From JAPOUP01 sp965203255 (lineage in GTDB: Bacteria; Pseudomonadota; Alphaproteobacteria; Rhodobacterales; Rhodobacteraceae), in assembly GCA_965203255.1 (NCBI GenBank), contig OZ241882.1, positions 5,270,001 through 5,334,000 of the forward strand: a stretch of 64,000 bases of DNA, written 5' to 3'. Below, piece by piece: positions 47,772 through 56,544 of the stretch (its first letter is position 1; each line of letters begins with the position of its first letter). Both the position numbers and the translations under genes were made by a program. The notes under the pieces were generated by a model. That model saw only the letters and a list, made by a program, of their open reading frames with translations. It did no database searches and had not been told where the DNA came from.

Positions 47772-49349
47772 ATGGAACACCTGCAAAAGTTCTATATCGG
47801 CGGTCGGTGGGTTGACCCTGTCCTTTATGCCACCATGCTGGTCCTGGAATCCGGCGACGGAAGTGCAGGCCGGTGGTGTCGCCATGGGCAACGGCGTCGA
47901 CGTGGATAGGGCCGTCGTCACCGCGAAATCCGCGTTCGACAGCCTTTCGCTAACCAGCAAGGCGGATCGTCTGTCACTTCTTCACCGGCGGAAGGTGGTC
48001 TCTGGGGAAAGGTTCGAGGATCTTACGAAGGCCATGGGTATGGAAATGGGCGCACCGATTACCACGGCGCGAAGCACAGGCCGATGCTGGAGTGGGCCGC
48101 CTTCAGGGCTTCATTGATGCTTTGGAACATCTCGAAGATCGGTGCATTCTGGTCGATGGCGACATCCAGCTGCCCGAACCGATTGGTGTTCGTGGTCCAA
48201 TCACGCCGTGGAACTGACCGATGACGCAGATCGCGCTCAAGATGGTCCCCGCGCTTGCGAATGGTTGCACCTGTGTGCTCAAACCATCGGAACACACGCC
48301 CGTTTCGGCGTTGGTCTATGCCGAGATCATCGATGAAACCGGATATCCGGCTGGGGAGTTCAGCCTTGTCAAGGGTAATGGCCCAACGGTCTAGGGCAAT
48401 CGCATTTGGGCTTGTGTGGTCGCGTTGGTGCCTGAAATCATCCAGACCTGACCACAATCGCGACAGGAGCGCCACTTATGTTCGTGATATGTTCCTGTCT
48501 GTCAATGCGAAAACTCCAGATGCGATAGCCGTGCCCACTGGTCGGGGCGGCGCTGTCACGCTATCCGGATGTGCACATGATGTCCTTCACCGGCTCGACC
48601 CGCGAGGGACGAGCCGTGACCCGTGACTTCACCGAAACGGTCAAGCGCGTGACGCTGGAACTGGGCGGAAAATCCCCCAACTTCGTGTCTGCCGATTGTG
48701 ATCTGGATACACAGGTGGCGGTCGCGGTTCAGGGATGCATGTTCAATGCCGGGCAATCCTGTGATGCGCCGACCCGGCTGCTGGTCAAGCGTAGCCGCTA
48801 TGACGAAGTTCTGGTGATCGCCAAGCGCACGACTGAGGACATCGCTGTGGGCGACCCGGCGCAGGAAGGTGACCAAATCGACCCGCTCTTCGATCGGATT
48901 CAGGCGATGATCCAGACCAGAATTGACGAAGGCGCAGCCGTTCAGATAGGTGGCCCGGGCAAGCCCGAGTGGCGTGAACGCGGTTGGTTCGTGAAACCCA
49001 CAGTCATAACCGATGTCTCGAACGACATGTGTGCATCGCACAGGAAGAGATCTTTGGTCCCGTGCTGGTGGTCATCCCCCTCCCGGACGAGGGCGATTCG
49101 GTCGCCATCGCCAAGGATAGGCCTTACGGTCTTGCCGTCTATGTGCAAACTGGCGATCCTGGCCTGGCGGAGCGCGTGTCCCCGTGCCTTCGTGCCGGTG
49201 CACCTCACATCAATGGCGGCGGGTTCAACTACGTCCCGCCTTTTGGCGGTCACAGGCAGTCCGGGAACAGCCGCGAGGGCGAATTGATGGGCGAGAAGAC
49301 TGCCTCGAAACCAAGACTCTTCACGAGATCATCTGAACAACCTGATTGA
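47772..49349 (+). pseudogene. NAD-dependent aldehyde dehydrogenase, multiply frameshifted
   Basis: Starts MEHLQKFYIGGRWVDP at 47772, then shifts frame to VDRAVVTAKSAFDSLSLTSK. The central part is scrambled over three frames (for example MVAPVCSNH, a frame-shifted cofactor region). From 48571 the text is clear again: MMSFTGSTREGRAVTRDF, RVTLELGGKSPNFVSADCD and NAGQSCDAPTRLLVKRS with the catalytic Cys. Another frameshift near 49020 leads to EEIFGPVLVVIPLPDEGDS and the end near GGHRQSGNSREGE. It once oxidised the aldehyde produced by the neighbouring alcohol dehydrogenase. Confidence 0.8.
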
Positions 49350-49378
49350 ACCGCAATAGAGGGAACGGAGGCGCCGAA

Positions 49379-50236
49379 ATGGCAGACCGCATCATCCGCC
49401 CACGCCGGAGTTTTATTTTTACGCCCGGTTTGCGACCGGATATGTTTCCCAAGGCTTTGGCCAGCGGTACAGACATCGTCTGTGTTGAACTGGAGGACGG
49501 GATCGCACCCAAGGACAAGTCAGAGGCGCGTCGCAATGCACTTGCGCTGTTTGAACAGCCGCAGGCGGACGACGGTGTCGAGCGCATCGTCCGGATCAAC
49601 TCGATGCGCGAAAGGTTCGGGATCGAGGATGTGCAGGCGACCCTGACGACTGGCACGCCGCCGCCCGCCCTGATGATGCCGAAAATCCGCACACCGGACG
49701 AAGTTGTTGTGCTCGATCAGCTTCTCACCGAAGCCGGCCATGCCACGCGCCTGCATGTGATCATCGAAACCAATGCCGGGCTGGAGGCGGTCCATGACAT
49801 CGCCCATTGTTCGGATCGGATTGATGCGATGTTCTTCGGTGGGGTCGATATGGCGGCTGAACTGCGCTGCCAGAACGCGTGGGAACCATTGCTTTTTGCG
49901 CGGTCACGCGTTGTCCATGCCGCTGCCAGCGCGGGCATCGACGTGATAGACGTACCGTATCTGGACCTCGATGATCCCGACGGCATGCGCGTAGCGGCCG
50001 AGCAGGCCCGCGACTTGGGCTTTGCTGGCAAGGGGTCTGTGCATCCCAAACAGATCGCGGTCTTGAACGAGGTGTTCACGCCATCGGCGGAAGATATCGC
50101 CCGCGCCCGCCGGATCATCGCCGAATTCGAGGCCGCCGATACCGGCCTGGTCGTCATCGACGGAAAACTGATCGAAAGACCTGTGTTGCGCGAAATGTAC
50201 CGTTTGGTGGCAATCGCGGACCGGATGGAGGGATAG
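49379..50236 (+). CDS. HpcH/HpaI-CitE family lyase (malyl-CoA-lyase-like)
   Basis: 285 residues from ATG 49379, with GGAGG 7-11 bases upstream. TIM-barrel CitE-like features: RRSFIFTPGLRPDMFPKALA, DIVCVELEDGIAPKDKSEAR with the acidic Mg2+ ligands, ALMMPKIRTPDEVVVL, LHVIIETNAGLEAVHDIA with the second Glu ligand, and GKGSVHPKQIAVLNEVF, where CoA-dependent members bind. Family enzymes cleave malyl-CoA, citramalyl-CoA or citryl-CoA. In this operon it may feed the carbon skeleton of the substrate into central metabolism. Ends 3 bp before the next gene. Confidence 0.86.
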   Translation: MADRIIRPRRSFIFTPGLRPDMFPKALASGTDIVCVELEDGIAPKDKSEARRNALALFEQPQADDGVERIVRINSMRERFGIEDVQATLTTGTPPPALMMPKIRTPDEVVVLDQLLTEAGHATRLHVIIETNAGLEAVHDIAHCSDRIDAMFFGGVDMAAELRCQNAWEPLLFARSRVVHAAASAGIDVIDVPYLDLDDPDGMRVAAEQARDLGFAGKGSVHPKQIAVLNEVFTPSAEDIARARRIIAEFEAADTGLVVIDGKLIERPVLREMYRLVAIADRMEG

Positions 50237-50239
50237 GGG

Positions 50240-51589
50240 ATGGAATGTTGCGGACCGGGCTATGCCTCGCCTGCGGAGGCGATGAAGGCCCCGCGCGAAA
50301 AACTGCTTTATACGATCGCGATCTATACCGGGACCGGCATCCAGAAACCCGACTATCTGGCGACGATCGACAATGATCCCGATAGTCCGACCTACAGTGA
50401 GGTGATATCCCGCTGCGAAATGCCGGGGATCGGGGATGAGCTGCACCATATGGGTTGGAACGCCTGTTCAAGCTGCTTTGATGACGCCAGCATGTCGCGC
50501 AAATACCTGCTAGTGCCGGGGGTACGGTCTTCGAACATCCACATCATCGACTGCGCCACCGATCCTCGCAAGCCCACGCTACACAAGGTGATCGACGGGG
50601 CCGAGATCAAGGCCAAGACCAACCTCAGCGCACCTCACACAATCCACTGCCTGGGTTCGGAAATCATCATCTCCATGTTGGGCGATGCCAAGGGCGAGGC
50701 GCCGGGCGGTTATCTGCACCTGAACAAGGACTTCGAGATCGTCGGACGCTGGGAAAACTCGATGGGCGAAATCCCGTTCGGGTATGATTTTTGGTACCAA
50801 CCGCGGCACAACGTGATGGCCAGCTCGGAATGGGCCGCACCAAACACCTTCATGCCTGGGTTCGACCTCGAAGAAGTGGGGCATTTGAAATACGGCCGTC
50901 GGATCCATCTTTGGGATTTAGAAAAAAAGTTACCCAAGCAGACCTTCTATCTCGGCGAAGACGGCTTGATCCCGCTGGAAGTGCGGTTTCATCACAATCC
51001 CGACAGCACGCACGGGTTTTGCGGTGCGGCACTGAGTGCCAACATCATCCATTGGTGGAAAGATGACGACGGTAACTGGAAATGGGAAAAGATCATCGAT
51101 GTCGGCAATGAGCCGCATCCTGAATGGCCGATCCCCGTACCTGGGGTGATCTCCGTAATTCTGCTGAGCATGGATGACAGGTTCCTATATCTGTGCAACT
51201 GGCTGCACGGCGATATCCGCCAGTACAATATCGAGGATCCACACAACCCGGTGCTGACTGGTCAGGTCTGGATGGGCGGCCTTTTGGGACGTGCGCCGGG
51301 AGTGAATGGTGTCAGGGTCACTGGCGGCCCGCAGATGATACAGCTCAGCCTTGACGGCAAACGTCTCTACGTTACAACATCGCTGTTTAGCACCTGGGAC
51401 AATCAGTTCTACCCTGAGATCCGCACCAATGGCGGCTGCATGCTGCAAGTTAACTGCAACACCGAAACTGGCGGCATGGAGATCGATCCGGATTTCGTCG
51501 TCGATTTTGGAAAGGAGCCCAATGGCCCCAGCCGGTGCCACGAAACCCGCTATCCCGGCGGGGATTGCACGAGCGATATCTGGATATGA
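50240..51589 (+). CDS. mtoX: Selenium-binding protein 56 family; probable methanethiol oxidase
   Basis: 449 residues, the family length. Nearly every SBP56 hallmark is present: CCGPGYASPAEAMKAPREKL at the N-terminus, LHHMGWNACSSCFDD with the conserved Cys pair, YLLVPGVRSSNIHIID, MGEIPFGYDFWYQPRHNVMA, LEVRFHHNPDSTHGFCGAAL, and FLYLCNWLHGDIRQYNIEDP. Bacterial homologues (MtoX) oxidise methanethiol to formaldehyde, H2S and H2O2. No signal peptide is visible, and the usual SCO1/MauG-type partner genes are not beside it, so the metal loading route is unclear. Its stop overlaps the ferredoxin start (ATGA, 51586-51589). Confidence 0.9.
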   Translation: MECCGPGYASPAEAMKAPREKLLYTIAIYTGTGIQKPDYLATIDNDPDSPTYSEVISRCEMPGIGDELHHMGWNACSSCFDDASMSRKYLLVPGVRSSNIHIIDCATDPRKPTLHKVIDGAEIKAKTNLSAPHTIHCLGSEIIISMLGDAKGEAPGGYLHLNKDFEIVGRWENSMGEIPFGYDFWYQPRHNVMASSEWAAPNTFMPGFDLEEVGHLKYGRRIHLWDLEKKLPKQTFYLGEDGLIPLEVRFHHNPDSTHGFCGAALSANIIHWWKDDDGNWKWEKIIDVGNEPHPEWPIPVPGVISVILLSMDDRFLYLCNWLHGDIRQYNIEDPHNPVLTGQVWMGGLLGRAPGVNGVRVTGGPQMIQLSLDGKRLYVTTSLFSTWDNQFYPEIRTNGGCMLQVNCNTETGGMEIDPDFVVDFGKEPNGPSRCHETRYPGGDCTSDIWI

Positions 51590-51951
51590 CGGTCCACCGT
51601 GTCACCCTCGCCAATCGCGCGCATGCCGAGTTCGAAGTCGATGCGCGCCGTCCGCTGCTGGAGACGCTGCGCGAACAGGGCGTCGATCTGCCTTACGGCT
51701 GCAAATACGGCGGCTGCATCACCTGCGCGGCCAAGCTGACCGCCGGCGCGGTGGATCAGCGGCGTCAGGTCGCTCTGAACAACCGTCAGATCAGTCAGGG
51801 CTATGTGATATTGTGCGTCGCCCGTCCGGTCTCTGACATCACATTGGAAATCGGTGTGGAAAGCCATGACAGGCTCTACCGCAATCCGTTTCTGGATCCG
51901 CTGGCTCCGCATGAACTGAAGCCGGATATCGCCACACCGAAGGAGATATGA
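51586..51951 (+). CDS. 2Fe-2S plant-type ferredoxin
   Basis: 121 residues from ATG 51586, in ATGA overlap with mtoX. The cluster ligands are C-x4-C-x2-C in YGCKYGGCITC near residue 40, with the fourth Cys in GYVILCVA about 30 residues later. Electron carrier, probably serving an oxygenase or the operon's reductase. There is no adjacent ferredoxin reductase. Confidence 0.88.
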   Translation: MTVHRVTLANRAHAEFEVDARRPLLETLREQGVDLPYGCKYGGCITCAAKLTAGAVDQRRQVALNNRQISQGYVILCVARPVSDITLEIGVESHDRLYRNPFLDPLAPHELKPDIATPKEI

Positions 51952-51952
51952 G

Positions 51953-52402
51953 GTGGACCACACGCAGCCATATCTGGAAGACTATCTGCAAGGTCTTCTG
52001 AAATCCGTGAAAACCATCGCCATGGTCGGTGCCAGCCCCGACAAGACCAAGTTCAGCTATGGCGTGCTGCGGATTCTACACGAGACGGGGTACGACATGA
52101 TCCCGGTTAACCCGCGGCCGGGTCTGGATGAGATTCGTGGCATCAAGGTCTATCCCTCACTCGCGGCCATAGACAGACCGGTCGACATGGTGGAGGTGTT
52201 CCGGCGTCCCGAAGACCTGATGGGCGTCGCGAAAGAGGCAATTGCCATCGGCGCCAAGGTGCTTTGGGGCCAGATCGGCGTGGTCGATCACGATGCTGCA
52301 CGTTTGGCCGAAGAAGCCGGGCTAAAGGTGGTTATGGACCGGTGCCCGAAGATTGAACTGTTCCGTCCGTTCTGGAAACCCAAGCTGCATCTGGGCATAT
52401 GA
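51953..52402 (+). CDS. CoA-binding (Rossmann) domain protein
   Basis: 149 residues from GTG 51953, 1 bp after the ferredoxin stop. The CoA-binding domain is recognisable from IAMVGASPDKTKFSYGVLRI, YDMIPVNPRPGLDEIRGIKV, YPSLAAIDRPVDMVEVFRRP and ALWGQ-like KVLWGQIGV near residue 105, ending RCPKIE. Related to the YccU family, which binds CoA but has no defined reaction. Overlaps the next gene by 4 bp. Confidence 0.85.
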   Translation: MDHTQPYLEDYLQGLLKSVKTIAMVGASPDKTKFSYGVLRILHETGYDMIPVNPRPGLDEIRGIKVYPSLAAIDRPVDMVEVFRRPEDLMGVAKEAIAIGAKVLWGQIGVVDHDAARLAEEAGLKVVMDRCPKIELFRPFWKPKLHLGI

Positions 52403-52948
52403 GCGTGCCGGCCGGTATCTGTGCGATTGTTGGCGCCGGCGAATGGCTCGGCTTGGCACAAGCAGGAATGTTTGCGCACGGCGGGAATGACATCGCGCCG
52501 CTCGACTGGTCCGAGACGGGCTGTGTCGTGGTGCGCGACGCAGCGTGGGCTGGTCGACGGGAGTCGCGGGTGCGGTCCCGAAGCGCCGACGCGACTGAGG
52601 TCGCATCCGTAGAAGGCGCACTCTCCGCCCTGTCGGAGGAAATTGGCCCGATCGATGTGCTGATCTACAATGTCAGGGGCGGTTTCACGCGGCGTGAACC
52701 GCTCGACATGACCTATGACGCGCTGGAGGAAACCCAGCGCCTGGAGGTGTTCGGCGCCTTTGCCGCCTCTCAGTTCTACGCGATCGGGAAGTTCGGCCTT
52801 CGCGCGTTGTCGCAAGGCTTGGCAAGGGTCTATACCGACCAAACCCCAGGATGTCGCAGAGACCTCTTGGCTGACGCACCGGCAGTCGAAAGGCGCGTGG
52901 AGCAACGAAATCGAGATCAGGCCGCATACCGAAACCTGGACCTGCTAG
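52399..52948 (+). pseudogene. SDR-family gene with internal deletion and frameshift
   Basis: Begins well (AGICAIVGAGEWLGLAQAGM, then IGPIDVLIYNVRGGFTRREP), but the segment with the catalytic Ser and most of the active site is missing: the text jumps to AASQFYAIGKFGLRALSQGL, which holds the YxxxK-like part. A frameshift near 52830 then leads to KPQDVAETSWLTHRQSKGAW and EIEIRPHTETW, typical of the SDR C-terminus, ending at 52948. Overlaps the CoA-binding gene (ATGA) and precedes the GST gene by 12 bp. Confidence 0.7.
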
Positions 52949-52960
52949 GAGACGAGAGGG

Positions 52961-53599
52961 ATGTACAGACTTTATTACGCGCTCAAAAGTGCCTCCATGG
53001 GCGTCCGTGTTCTCCTGGAAGAGATTGGCGCCCCTTACGAACTGATCGAAACGACTGTCGACAAGGGCGAGCCCCGGCCTCCGGAGCAGCTTGCGATCAA
53101 CCCCAACGGTTGGGTGCCAGTCCTGATCTGGGACGATGGCGCGATGTATGAATGCGCCGCGATCACGGTCTTCCTGTGCGACAGGCACCCCGAGGCAGGC
53201 ATTGCACCCACGGTTGATGATCCGGCACGTGCGCTTTACCTGCAGACGCTGGTCTATTTTTCCAACTCGGTTCAAAATGCCTTTCAGCTCACCTATTATC
53301 CGGATCGCTTCGCCGACACGCCGACCGGTGAACCAGATGCGCAACGGCGGGGAAACCGACGGCTCCGTGAGACCTGGGGTGTGATCGATGACCAGATCGG
53401 CAACAGCGAATGGGTGCTGGGCACCCGGTTCAGTGCGACTGACGTTTACCTTTTCATGCTGACCACGTGGTTGCGTTCCGCGAAGGGGCACCCGGCGATA
53501 TCCGAGTTTCCAAATGCCAAGCGCATCGCCGATAAAGTGCTGCGAAGGCCGAGCGTTCAGCACGTATATCAGCCGTGGATAGAAAACCCGGAATACTGA
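52961..53599 (+). CDS. Glutathione S-transferase
   Basis: 212 residues from ATG 52961 (AGGAGACGAGAGGG just upstream). N-terminal thioredoxin-like domain (YRLYYALKSASMGVRVLLEE, NPNGWVPVLIWDDGAMYECAAI with the cis-Pro and the E-(S/C)-A glutathione-binding motif) and helical C-domain (NSEWVLGTRFSATDVYLFML with the N-capping box). Resembles the beta-etherase/maleylacetoacetate-isomerase group. Last gene of the operon; could remove glutathione from, or add it to, a pathway intermediate, or deal with formaldehyde or peroxide stress created by methanethiol oxidation. Confidence 0.88.
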   Translation: MYRLYYALKSASMGVRVLLEEIGAPYELIETTVDKGEPRPPEQLAINPNGWVPVLIWDDGAMYECAAITVFLCDRHPEAGIAPTVDDPARALYLQTLVYFSNSVQNAFQLTYYPDRFADTPTGEPDAQRRGNRRLRETWGVIDDQIGNSEWVLGTRFSATDVYLFMLTTWLRSAKGHPAISEFPNAKRIADKVLRRPSVQHVYQPWIENPEY

Positions 53600-54088
53600 T
53601 CTCCGCTGCCCCCTTTTTGACACTGGAGAAACCGAAAATACCGTCTGGAAGGCTGGTTCGACCAACGGGTGTCTGCGAATTCTGACGGCAGCAGCCCACC
53701 GATTCCGAAGACATCCGCCCGGGGATTGTGACACATCCCCCCTTCGAGTTGCTGTGAGGCGATCTGAAGCCTGCCAACTTCCAGTTCATTTTGGATTGGA
53801 GGACATACAATGAAGAGATTATCGATGGAGAAATATCGAGAAATCATGCGCCGTGAGGCAGTTAGAGAATGAGGAAGCAAGCCAATTATCGTTTGCCCAA
53901 GGACCAAAGATCCGCACCGGATGGCCGACCAGAATTTGAGGAGTGGGGGCAAAAGATAGAATTCTGGATGCAAGTGACGGGTTAACTCGTCAGTGGACAT
54001 TCCGGATGATTCTTGATATGGAAACCCAAAGGTTGGCAAGAATTGCCGATGACGGTTGGTCGGGCGTTGAGCCCAAGGCAAAAATGCA
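53600..54088. other. 489-bp stretch, possibly an old remnant
   Basis: No intact gene. A 20-codon reading at 53811 (KRLSMEKYREIMRREAVRE) resembles the start of IS21-type or HTH transposases but stops at once, so it is not called. Confidence 0.35.
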
Positions 54089-55093
54089 GTGATCGAAATG
54101 GAAATCCGAGAATATCTGAGACCCTTCACCAAGAAGGACAACCGTATTGCGGTACTTAGCTATGTCGGAACCTTTGTCGCATTCTTCGGTGCGATATGGG
54201 CCGCTGTCCGACTGGTCGACGCGGGGTATTGGTGGGCAGCCTCACCCTTCATTGTCGTGATTACCTTTGGACTTGCGCGAGCATATGTACTGCAGCATGA
54301 CACTGGACATTACTCCCTGTTCGAGAGGAAATGGCAGAATGACCTGGCGGGGTATTTCCTCTCGATTTTCACCTTCACGCCCTACCGGGCGATGCAGTAT
54401 AACCACAACATGCATCACGCTTATCTCGGCAACCTCGAGCATCGCGAAACCACCGAAATCCACACAATGACCCTGCGAGAGTGGCGAAAGGCTTCATCTG
54501 GTCGAAGACTCCTGTACCGACTCTACCGGAATCCTCTGATTCTGTTGCCGGTTGGTGGATTGTTCACATATTTCATTGCCTACCGATGGCCCAAGAACGC
54601 TGTCAAAATCGGTGTTCCTGGCATCATTGCCCATAACCTGATGATGTTGGCGTGGTTCTACATTCTCTACCTACTTGCCGGTTGGACTGGGCTTGCTGTT
54701 TTGGCAACGGCAGCCGTGATCGCCTCAATGATCGGCGTCTTCATGGTCTACCTGCAGCACAATTTCGAGGACACGTACTGGGACCGCAAACCAGACCTGG
54801 ATTTTCGCAGTGCTACGCTACAGGGATCGTCCTGCCTGGATCTTGGGCATCTCTGGGACATAGGCACCTGCAACATTGCCTATCATGACATTCATCACTT
54901 CATGCCAGCGATTCCGAGTTATCGGCTACGCAAAGCGCATCATGGCCTGCCCGAGGAGCTTGCGCGCCAGCAACGGCGCATCAAGTGGCCTGAAGCGCTC
55001 CGCAGCTTCAGGCTGAAGCTGTGGGATGAAGATTCACAAAGGCTGGTACCATTTCCAAATGAAGCCTTGCGCTCTCCCATTCCAGCTGAATAG
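54089..55093 (+). CDS. Membrane fatty-acid desaturase family protein
   Basis: 334 residues from GTG 54089; ATG 54098 is an alternative. Three His boxes bind the di-iron centre: HDTGH near residue 70, HNMHH near 108 (with HRE shortly after), and HDIHH near 272. Four to six hydrophobic helices (LSYVGTFVAFFGAIWAAVRL, MMLAWFYILYLLAG, LAVLATAAVIASMIGVFMVY) fit an integral membrane enzyme introducing a double bond or hydroxyl into lipid acyl chains. Stands alone between two gaps. Confidence 0.87.
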   Translation: MIEMEIREYLRPFTKKDNRIAVLSYVGTFVAFFGAIWAAVRLVDAGYWWAASPFIVVITFGLARAYVLQHDTGHYSLFERKWQNDLAGYFLSIFTFTPYRAMQYNHNMHHAYLGNLEHRETTEIHTMTLREWRKASSGRRLLYRLYRNPLILLPVGGLFTYFIAYRWPKNAVKIGVPGIIAHNLMMLAWFYILYLLAGWTGLAVLATAAVIASMIGVFMVYLQHNFEDTYWDRKPDLDFRSATLQGSSCLDLGHLWDIGTCNIAYHDIHHFMPAIPSYRLRKAHHGLPEELARQQRRIKWPEALRSFRLKLWDEDSQRLVPFPNEALRSPIPAE

Positions 55094-55407
55094 AGGTGCC
55101 AACCGCTATATTGTCCCGCAAACCATTCACACGGGCGAGATTGACAGGCAATGGCGGAACACGCCCTGTGGAAGCCGCTCCCGAATTGGCTCCTCCTGTT
55201 CTGATTCTGTCGTCAATGACCTATTGTAGGGATTTGCGGCGAGCCACATGGGAAATTGATGGGACTGGATCCGCTTCCCGGGAAGCGATGACTGTCGCCA
55301 ATTCGACGATTGTCCCAACAGCAGTCTGGATGCCAAAACTGACCGGCAGTTGCCGAATTTTCAGCCGCGAGTATAGGTCGACTGCTGAAGTGAAATCGGC
55401 TCTACGG
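55094..55407. other. Intergenic region between convergent genes
   Basis: 314 bp between the desaturase stop and the M48 peptidase stop. No gene or clear terminator identified. Confidence 0.35.
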
Positions 55408-56544
55408 TCAGGAATCCCCGGCACGGCAGATTGTCCTTAGCGCCTCCCACTCCTGGTCGGAGAGCACCAGTGCCGGGCTTTGCTGCGCCTCGGAGTTTTC
55501 CCACGCCAGATCGGCACGAACGCCTGCAGCGGGATGGGTCGAGAAATACACGGGCAGATCGAATGCAGAATCCTCAAGTGCTTCGATCCTGTCAAAGAAC
55601 CTCGCCAGACCACCGCTGTCGATTCCCGCCGAGTTGAGCATCTCCAGGGCGAATCGATCCGCCTCCGCTTCGGCTTCGCGTGAGTAGCTGGCCCGCAGAA
55701 GCCATTCGCCCAAAATCGCCGCTAGGGTGCCGCCCGAAAAGTCCCCTAACACCAGCGACAGGATCCCGGCTGATCCTGCGGCTCGCAGCGCATGGCGGGT
55801 GGGGTCCCGTCTTTCCACATGGCCGATCTCGTGTGCCAGAACGCCAGCCAACTCTTCAGGTCTATCGGCTTCGCCAAGCAGTCCCCGCATTACAACGATC
55901 TGCCCACCCGGCGCAGCGAATGCATTGATCATCTCGTGATCGAATATCGTAACGTTGACCTGGTATTTCATTTCCTGAACTCGCGTAAGTCGCGTGATCA
56001 GCTTTTCCAGGGCGACCTGACCATCCCGGTTCGAGCAATGAAGTGTCCCTGTTTCTGTTCCGCCTAAGGCCAGTTCAATCTGCGCGACGACGGATTTGCC
56101 AAGAGCGATCTCCTGTTCGACCGGAACCAGGGTTGCGAGCGTGTCGGCCATGCGTGGAAGAATGACGAATAGCACGAGAGCAATCGCCGCAACTGCCATT
56201 GAAGCGCGCCAGGCAATTCGCCGCGTGGTTCCGGTTCGGAGATTTCTGCGGAGGAGTTCAGGGCAGGATCGCTGGAGTTCGGCAATCAGAGCCGGCTCAG
56301 AAATGCTGAGTCTAGCTGGTTCACTCTGGGCTTCATCATCACATTGGGATTCAATCGTTACAGTCAGCCGGTAACCGCGCGCGTCATCGCTAAGTGCTCG
56401 GAGACGCTCTATCGGCCATCGCTGCGTAACGGGTAGGGTGTCTCCCGAAATGATCAGCTCCTTGCCGCCTTTTGCGAACACGACATCCACACTGTGGCGC
56501 ATGGCAGATTTGCCATCAAAGTATCGCCCTTTGGACCGCGACAT
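55408..56544 (-). CDS. M48-family metallopeptidase
   Basis: 378 residues. A cytoplasmic N-terminal domain, a transmembrane helix (WRASMAVAAIALVLFVILP near residue 110), then the peptidase: MINAFAAPGGQIVVMRGLL, the zinc site LAGVLAHEIGHVERRDP (HExxH) near 240, and the third ligand Glu in SREAEADRFALEML. Ends FSTHPAAGVRADL. Similar to membrane-tethered Oma1/BepA-like proteases that clear damaged envelope proteins. Its start overlaps the stop of the DUF898 gene (TGATG), a recurring pairing in proteobacteria. Confidence 0.87.
   Translation of the reverse strand: MSRSKGRYFDGKSAMRHSVDVVFAKGGKELIISGDTLPVTQRWPIERLRALSDDARGYRLTVTIESQCDDEAQSEPARLSISEPALIAELQRSCPELLRRNLRTGTTRRIAWRASMAVAAIALVLFVILPRMADTLATLVPVEQEIALGKSVVAQIELALGGTETGTLHCSNRDGQVALEKLITRLTRVQEMKYQVNVTIFDHEMINAFAAPGGQIVVMRGLLGEADRPEELAGVLAHEIGHVERRDPTRHALRAAGSAGILSLVLGDFSGGTLAAILGEWLLRASYSREAEAEADRFALEMLNSAGIDSGGLARFFDRIEALEDSAFDLPVYFSTHPAAGVRADLAWENSEAQQSPALVLSDQEWEALRTICRAGDS

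Noticed and set aside
53811..53873. Short reading resembling an IS21/HTH transposase N-terminus
   Set aside because: Only 20 codons before a stop and no continuing homology in any frame.
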